A stretch of 64,000 bases of DNA from SIG480 sp045595365 (lineage in GTDB: Bacteria; Bacillota; Clostridia; Oscillospirales; JAAYXM01), in assembly GCA_045595365.1 (NCBI GenBank), contig JAZOAI010000033.1, forward strand, positions 1 through 64,000, read 5' to 3'. Shown here piece after piece: positions 60,167-64,000 of this stretch. Each line of letters starts with the position of its first letter. Position 1 is the first letter of the stretch. The notes below the pieces were generated by a model that ran no database searches, was not told where the DNA came from, and saw only the letters and a list, made by a program, of their open reading frames with translations. The translations under genes were made by a program, and so were the position numbers.

Positions 60167-61288
60167 CTATCCTTTTGCTATTTTAATCATTTCCGAGTAT
60201 ATGCGCTCGGACGCGTCAAGCACAGCATGATTGATAAGTTTTTTTGACATCTCCTCGCGCAGGGCACGGTCAGACAGAAGCTCACGCACGGTTTCAAGAA
60301 GCTTTTGAGGAGTGACATCTTTTTCCTCAATCACTCTTGCGCCACCAATCCGTGATAGTTCCATAGCATTTTTAAACTGATGATTATCCGTCACATTAGG
60401 AGACGGGATTATTATTGCTGGGGTTCCTCTTGCGCTTATTTCAGACAGAGTTCCCGCGCCGCCCCGGCACATAACCACATCTGCCGCCGCAAGAACCCTT
60501 GGCATATCGTCGATATACTCGCGAAGCCAGATTCCACTTTCTCCGTTTGCCGGAACACCTTTTTCGGCAAGAAGCTTCGGCATCCACTCATACCCGAATT
60601 TGCCACTTGCATGGATGTGAGAAAATTCACAGCCCGCCTCTGTTTCAAGACGCATAAGCTCTGCGGTATGGATGTTCATTTCTCTTGCTCCGAGAGAGCC
60701 CCAGAAGCTGACAAGAAGCGGTTTTTCTATGTTAAGTTCTCTCCTCGCCTTGTTCCTGTCATACATCAGGATGTCTTCTCTTATGGGGTTTCCGCAAACC
60801 TCACACGATGCCTTTTCAGAAAGGCGGCTTCTACTGCTTTCAAAATTCAGAAGAACTCGCGTAACATCCTTTGCAAGCATACGGGTGGCAAGGCCCGGGT
60901 ATGCGTTTGACTCGTGTATCACCGTAGGTATTTTCATTCTTATTGCCGCGCGAAGCGTTGGATAACAGGCATATCCGCCGGTTCCCATAACAACATCGGG
61001 CTGGAAATTCTTTATAATTTCACGCGCATTCCATTCTGCCAAAAAAAGCTTTTTAACCGCGTCAATATTTCCAAAAATTCCGCGAAGCGTCATTTTTCTC
61101 GATATAGAGCTTGCCTGTATCGTTTTTATCTCAAACCCGGCATTCGGGACAAGGCGGGTTTCCATGCCGCCCTCTACGCCTATGAAAAGTATTTCGGAAT
61201 CCTGCCTTTTTTCTCTGACAAGGCGCGCAACGGCAAGAGCGGGGTTAATATGCCCACCCGTTCCTCCGCACGCAAAAAGAAACCGCAT
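60167..61288 (-). CDS. murG: UDP-GlcNAc:lipid I GlcNAc-transferase MurG
   Basis: A 373-residue GT-B enzyme that turns lipid I into lipid II on the inner membrane face. It has the N-terminal glycine loop FACGGTGGHINPALAVA, a second loop SFWGSLGAREMN, and the nucleotide-sugar site CRGGAGTLSEISARGTPAII with the later DNHQFKNAMEL. It begins 13 bases after ftsW stops. Confidence 0.96.
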   Translation of the reverse strand: MRFLFACGGTGGHINPALAVARLVREKRQDSEILFIGVEGGMETRLVPNAGFEIKTIQASSISRKMTLRGIFGNIDAVKKLFLAEWNAREIIKNFQPDVVMGTGGYACYPTLRAAIRMKIPTVIHESNAYPGLATRMLAKDVTRVLLNFESSRSRLSEKASCEVCGNPIREDILMYDRNKARRELNIEKPLLVSFWGSLGAREMNIHTAELMRLETEAGCEFSHIHASGKFGYEWMPKLLAEKGVPANGESGIWLREYIDDMPRVLAAADVVMCRGGAGTLSEISARGTPAIIIPSPNVTDNHQFKNAMELSRIGGARVIEEKDVTPQKLLETVRELLSDRALREEMSKKLINHAVLDASERIYSEMIKIAKG

Positions 61289-61301
61289 ACAATTACATCT
61301 C

Positions 61302-62477
61302 CTATCCTTCGGATTTTACCGGAATATACCGCGAAACAGAGAGAACTACTCCCATTTCAGCAAGAAGTATCAGAAGCGCCGTTCCGCCATATGAAAAAAA
61401 CGGAAGCGCCGCGCCTGTAACCGGGAGAACTCCTGTTACAACGCCGATATTAAGCACTGTCTGCAGAGCGACCATTGTTGATATTCCCGCCGCGAGAAGA
61501 GAGCCGAATTTATCGCGCGCGTGAAGCGCTATCCAGTATCCTCTCATTATAAGAAGCGCAAAGAGAGTGAGAATTATTATAGCTCCGATAAAGCCAAGCT
61601 CTTCGCACACTATTGCAAAAATAAAGTCGTTATGCGCTTCGGGAAGGTACAGATATTTCTGCCGGCTGTTACCAAAACCGAGCCCTAAAAGCCCTCCCGA
61701 CCCGATTGCATAGAGTGACTGGATAATCTGGTATCCGTCACCCTGAGGGTCTGTAAACGGGTCAATCCAGGTTTGAACTCTCTGGCGTGCATAATCAAGA
61801 AAGCTTATTGCCGCCGCACCGCCGATGCCGATTGCGCCGATTGCACCGGCAAACCAGCCCCAATGAGTTCCGCCTATAAACATAAGCGCGGCACCTACAC
61901 CGAAGATAAGAATCATTCCCGAAAGATGCGGCTCCAAAAACATAAGCCCGCCGACTATTCCGAGAACAATTACAAACGGCAGAACCCCATATCTGAAGGT
62001 GTGCATTTTTTCGGAGTTTACCGATATCATACTTGAGAAAAAGAAGATGACGGCAATTTTTGCAATTTCAGACGGCTGGAACTGGAAAAGCCCGAGATTA
62101 ATCCATCTTTTTTCGCCGTAGTTTCCCGTGCCGACAAACAAAACCGCAACAAGAAGAAGAATGCTTATAACCATAAGTAAAGGGGAAAGAACCCTGAACT
62201 TTCTGTAATCCATCTGGCTTACTATAAACATTATCGCAAGGCCGGCAACAGCAAAAATCCCCTGCCTTATAAAGTAATACGTTGACGGTTGATTTTCATA
62301 ATATGCAGTTGCATAGCTTGCCGAAAAGAGCATCAAAAGCCCTATTCCCATAAGCACTATAACAAGAATAAGAAAGGGAACATCTATGCTTCCTCTTGCT
62401 GCAGAAGAAGCTTTCAAAGCGCGCTTTGAAGGGCGCTTTATCACTTTTTCAGTTGACCTTCTTGCCATTTGCCGCAC
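61302..62477 (-). CDS. ftsW: SEDS-family division polymerase FtsW
   Basis: A 391-residue polytopic glycosyltransferase with a basic cytoplasmic N-terminus and about ten segments. SEDS features are NLGLFQFQPSEIAKIAVIFF, EPHLSGMILIFGVG and the C-terminal GAALPFFSYGGTALLILLAEMG. Its place between mraY and murG identifies it as FtsW; a SpoVE role cannot be excluded in a spore former. It has an in-window paralogue, rodA (32023-33150). Confidence 0.93.
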   Translation of the reverse strand: MRQMARRSTEKVIKRPSKRALKASSAARGSIDVPFLILVIVLMGIGLLMLFSASYATAYYENQPSTYYFIRQGIFAVAGLAIMFIVSQMDYRKFRVLSPLLMVISILLLVAVLFVGTGNYGEKRWINLGLFQFQPSEIAKIAVIFFFSSMISVNSEKMHTFRYGVLPFVIVLGIVGGLMFLEPHLSGMILIFGVGAALMFIGGTHWGWFAGAIGAIGIGGAAAISFLDYARQRVQTWIDPFTDPQGDGYQIIQSLYAIGSGGLLGLGFGNSRQKYLYLPEAHNDFIFAIVCEELGFIGAIIILTLFALLIMRGYWIALHARDKFGSLLAAGISTMVALQTVLNIGVVTGVLPVTGAALPFFSYGGTALLILLAEMGVVLSVSRYIPVKSEG

Positions 62478-62486
62478 CCCTTAAAA

Positions 62487-63476
62487 CTAAAATAGCTTAC
62501 CCGCAATTCCTGCAAAGCCGATGAGCGCACCTATTGCAGAAACCGTCATAAAGACAGCACAAACCTTTTTTTCGCTCCAACCGCCCATTTCAAAATGGTG
62601 ATGTATGGGCGACATTCTGAAAAGTCTTTTTCCGTGTGTTGCTTTAAAATATGCAACCTGCAGAATGACAGACAACGCTTCAACTATATACACTATACCA
62701 ACGAAAAGAAGGAGAAGCGGCATATCATAAGCAAATGCCATTCCGCAGACAGCCCCGCCAAGAAAAAGCGAGCCTGTATCTCCCATAAACACCTTTGCCG
62801 GATTGAAATTATAAATCAGAAACGCCGCAAGAGCGCCGAAGAGCGCAGATGAGAATATCCCCACTGCGGAATATGACATATATGCCCCTATAAGCGTAAG
62901 CACGAGCATAACGGGGATTGTGACGCTTGTTGCAAGCCCGTCTACCCCGTCTGTGAGATTAACTGCGTTTACAGTCCCCACAATCGCAAGGAGCATTATG
63001 ATGAGATATGGAACCCATGCTATATTGAGAGTTATATCAAAAAAGGGAATATAGAGCGCAGGCGTCAGATCATGAAGCATACGCAGAAGCGTGAGATAAA
63101 CCGCCGCAGAGGTGAGCTGGAGAAGAAGCTTCTGGATTGCAGTGAGCCCCTGATTCTTTTTCTTCCGGATTTTTGCCCAGTCATCTATAAAACCGATAAA
63201 TCCGAATGCCGCTGCAAAGAGAAATACTATGAGATGGCGAAGCTCCCCGCGCAGCATATACGGAATTCCAACTATAAATGCCGCAGCTCCGCTTCCTATG
63301 ATAAACATAATTCCGCCCATTGTAGGGGTTCCCTGCTTATCCATATGCCATTTGGGGCCTATTTCAAGTATTTTCTGACCGAACTTGAGCTTTCTCAGAT
63401 ACGGAATCAGAATCTTTCCGAACAAGTATGTAATTAAAAAGCTGATTACCGCCGCTGCAATATATTCCGTAAGCAT
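62487..63476 (-). CDS. mraY: phospho-MurNAc-pentapeptide transferase MraY
   Basis: A 329-residue, ten-segment enzyme that makes lipid I on undecaprenyl phosphate. It carries MDKQGTPTMGGIMFIIG, FGFIGFIDDWAKIRKKKNQG with the catalytic Asp pair, NAVNLTDGVDGLATSV and the C-terminal FRMSPIHHHFEMGGWSE (HHH loop). It starts three bases after murF stops. Confidence 0.96.
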   Translation of the reverse strand: MLTEYIAAAVISFLITYLFGKILIPYLRKLKFGQKILEIGPKWHMDKQGTPTMGGIMFIIGSGAAAFIVGIPYMLRGELRHLIVFLFAAAFGFIGFIDDWAKIRKKKNQGLTAIQKLLLQLTSAAVYLTLLRMLHDLTPALYIPFFDITLNIAWVPYLIIMLLAIVGTVNAVNLTDGVDGLATSVTIPVMLVLTLIGAYMSYSAVGIFSSALFGALAAFLIYNFNPAKVFMGDTGSLFLGGAVCGMAFAYDMPLLLLFVGIVYIVEALSVILQVAYFKATHGKRLFRMSPIHHHFEMGGWSEKKVCAVFMTVSAIGALIGFAGIAGKLF

Positions 63477-63479
63477 CTT

Positions 63480-64000
63480 TTATTTCCTTTCTTCCTGCAG
63501 ATGTTCTATTACCTGCCACATCTTTGTTCCGCAGCTCCCTTTGACGAGGATTACATCCCCCTCTTTCGCAAAACCGGAAAGAAATTCTGCAATTTTCTTT
63601 TTGTCCTCAAATACCTGAGCCTTATCTCCTGCGCCGATTTTATAGTCATTTGCAAACGCACCGGTTACAAGCACATAATCCGAGCATTTTGCGGCATACT
63701 CGCCGATTCCCCGATGAAGCGCCTTCGCATTTTCGCCAAGCTCAAGCATATCGCCGAGAACGCAAATTTTTCTCCCTCTGCGCTCAAAACCCGCAAGCAA
63801 CGAGAGCGCAGCGCGCATAGAGTCTGGGTTTGCGTTGTAGCAGTCACGGATTATCGTTTTTCCCGAAAGCTCAAAAACATCCTGGCGCATCCCTGTGTTT
63901 TTAAATGATGCAAGGCCCTCAGCAATACTTTTGTCATCCATGCCGAACACCCTGCCACAGGCAATTGCCGCGAGGGCATCACGTATATTATGTATTCCGC
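63480..64000 (-). CDS. murF: UDP-MurNAc-tripeptide:D-Ala-D-Ala ligase MurF, C-terminal part
   Basis: The frame stays open to the window edge, so only the C-terminal ~173 residues are seen. They begin GIHNIRDALAAIACGRVFGM, the Mur ligase central-to-C-terminal junction (GxHNxxNA), and continue through DCYNANPDSMRAALS and a Rossmann-like final domain with VLGDMLELGENAKALHRGIG. MurF adds D-Ala-D-Ala to the UDP-MurNAc tripeptide. First visible gene of the murF-mraY-ftsW-murG-murA-ftsQ run. Confidence 0.93.
   Translation of the reverse strand, partial: GIHNIRDALAAIACGRVFGMDDKSIAEGLASFKNTGMRQDVFELSGKTIIRDCYNANPDSMRAALSLLAGFERRGRKICVLGDMLELGENAKALHRGIGEYAAKCSDYVLVTGAFANDYKIGAGDKAQVFEDKKKIAEFLSGFAKEGDVILVKGSCGTKMWQVIEHLQEERK

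Noticed and set aside
1..64000. tRNA, rRNA, CRISPR, transposase or phage genes
   Set aside because: I looked for T-loop motifs, regularly spaced repeats and integrase/transposase signatures by eye and found none; weak tRNAs could be missed without a covariance search.

Overview
The window looks like a chromosomal segment of a spore-forming, anaerobic, probably gut-associated member of the Clostridia (Bacillota). The reasons are the yqfC-yqfD-phoH-ybeY sporulation/RNA cluster, T-box leaders, SD-type ribosome sites, consensus sigma-A promoters, ferredoxin-linked 2-oxoacid oxidoreductase, a TAXI-type TRAP transporter and a bile-salt-hydrolase-like enzyme. No rRNA, tRNA, prophage, transposase or CRISPR array was found. 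Most genes lie on the minus strand and are closely packed; plus-strand genes are limited to one glycosyltransferase, rodA plus a HAD phosphatase, and one secreted protein.

Layout, low to high coordinates (transcription mostly leftward): a structured intergenic element and pheST with a Phe T-box (1-3.98 kb); azlCD, ybaK and a DUF896 gene (4-5.8 kb); a small accessory block of a choloylglycine hydrolase, a hypoxanthine/uracil-type DNA glycosylase and a membrane-fused NAD(P)H-hydrate epimerase, bracketed by two direct copies of a palindromic repeat (5.8-9.2 kb); a secondary alcohol dehydrogenase, HAD, flavodoxin, dus and MFS genes (9.3-13.9 kb); a TAXI-TRAP transporter followed by a ferritin/VIT1 iron protein (14-18 kb); rlmD-dgkA-ybeY-phoH-yqfD-yqfC (18-22.8 kb); a lone glycosyltransferase (22.9-24.2 kb); the gdpP-rplI-dnaB-tilS-hpt-ftsH operon (24.2-31.9 kb); rodA, HAD, an alanine/Na+ symporter and a secreted pseudo-deacetylase (32-36.4 kb); yqeG-aroQ-efp plus a Cys/Asp-rich zinc-ribbon protein (36.6-38.6 kb); trkA-trkH and an amidohydrolase (38.7-42.5 kb); the branched-chain block (42.7-56.5 kb); yaiI, a LacX-like epimerase, and the division/wall cluster murF'-mraY-ftsW-murG-murA-ftsQ (56.5-64 kb).

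The most interesting region is 42.7-56.5 kb. Three separate transcription units, each with a consensus promoter and a T-box leader, carry three acyl-CoA synthetases. By aligning the specifier loops (calibrated on the pheS leader, which reads UUC) I read the specifiers as CUC (Leu), AUC (Ile) and GUA (Val). The Leu unit encodes a LeuA homologue that has lost its metal-binding residues but keeps the leucine-binding regulatory domain, then a fusion of a degenerate TIM barrel to an acyl-CoA synthetase. The Ile unit encodes an XRE-cupin-acyl-CoA synthetase. The Val unit encodes a second XRE-cupin-acyl-CoA synthetase followed by ilvE, a P-loop ATPase and a four-subunit ferredoxin-dependent 2-oxoacid oxidoreductase. 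The simplest reading is a starvation-induced route that makes Val, Ile and Leu from isobutyrate, 2-methylbutyrate and isovalerate: acid to acyl-CoA, reductive carboxylation to the 2-oxoacid, then transamination. This is an inference from gene content and T-box specificity; no biochemistry can be seen in the sequence.

Start codons were moved from the longest ORF wherever a Shine-Dalgarno sequence or a family N-terminus argued for it. Coordinates of promoters and stems were read by eye.
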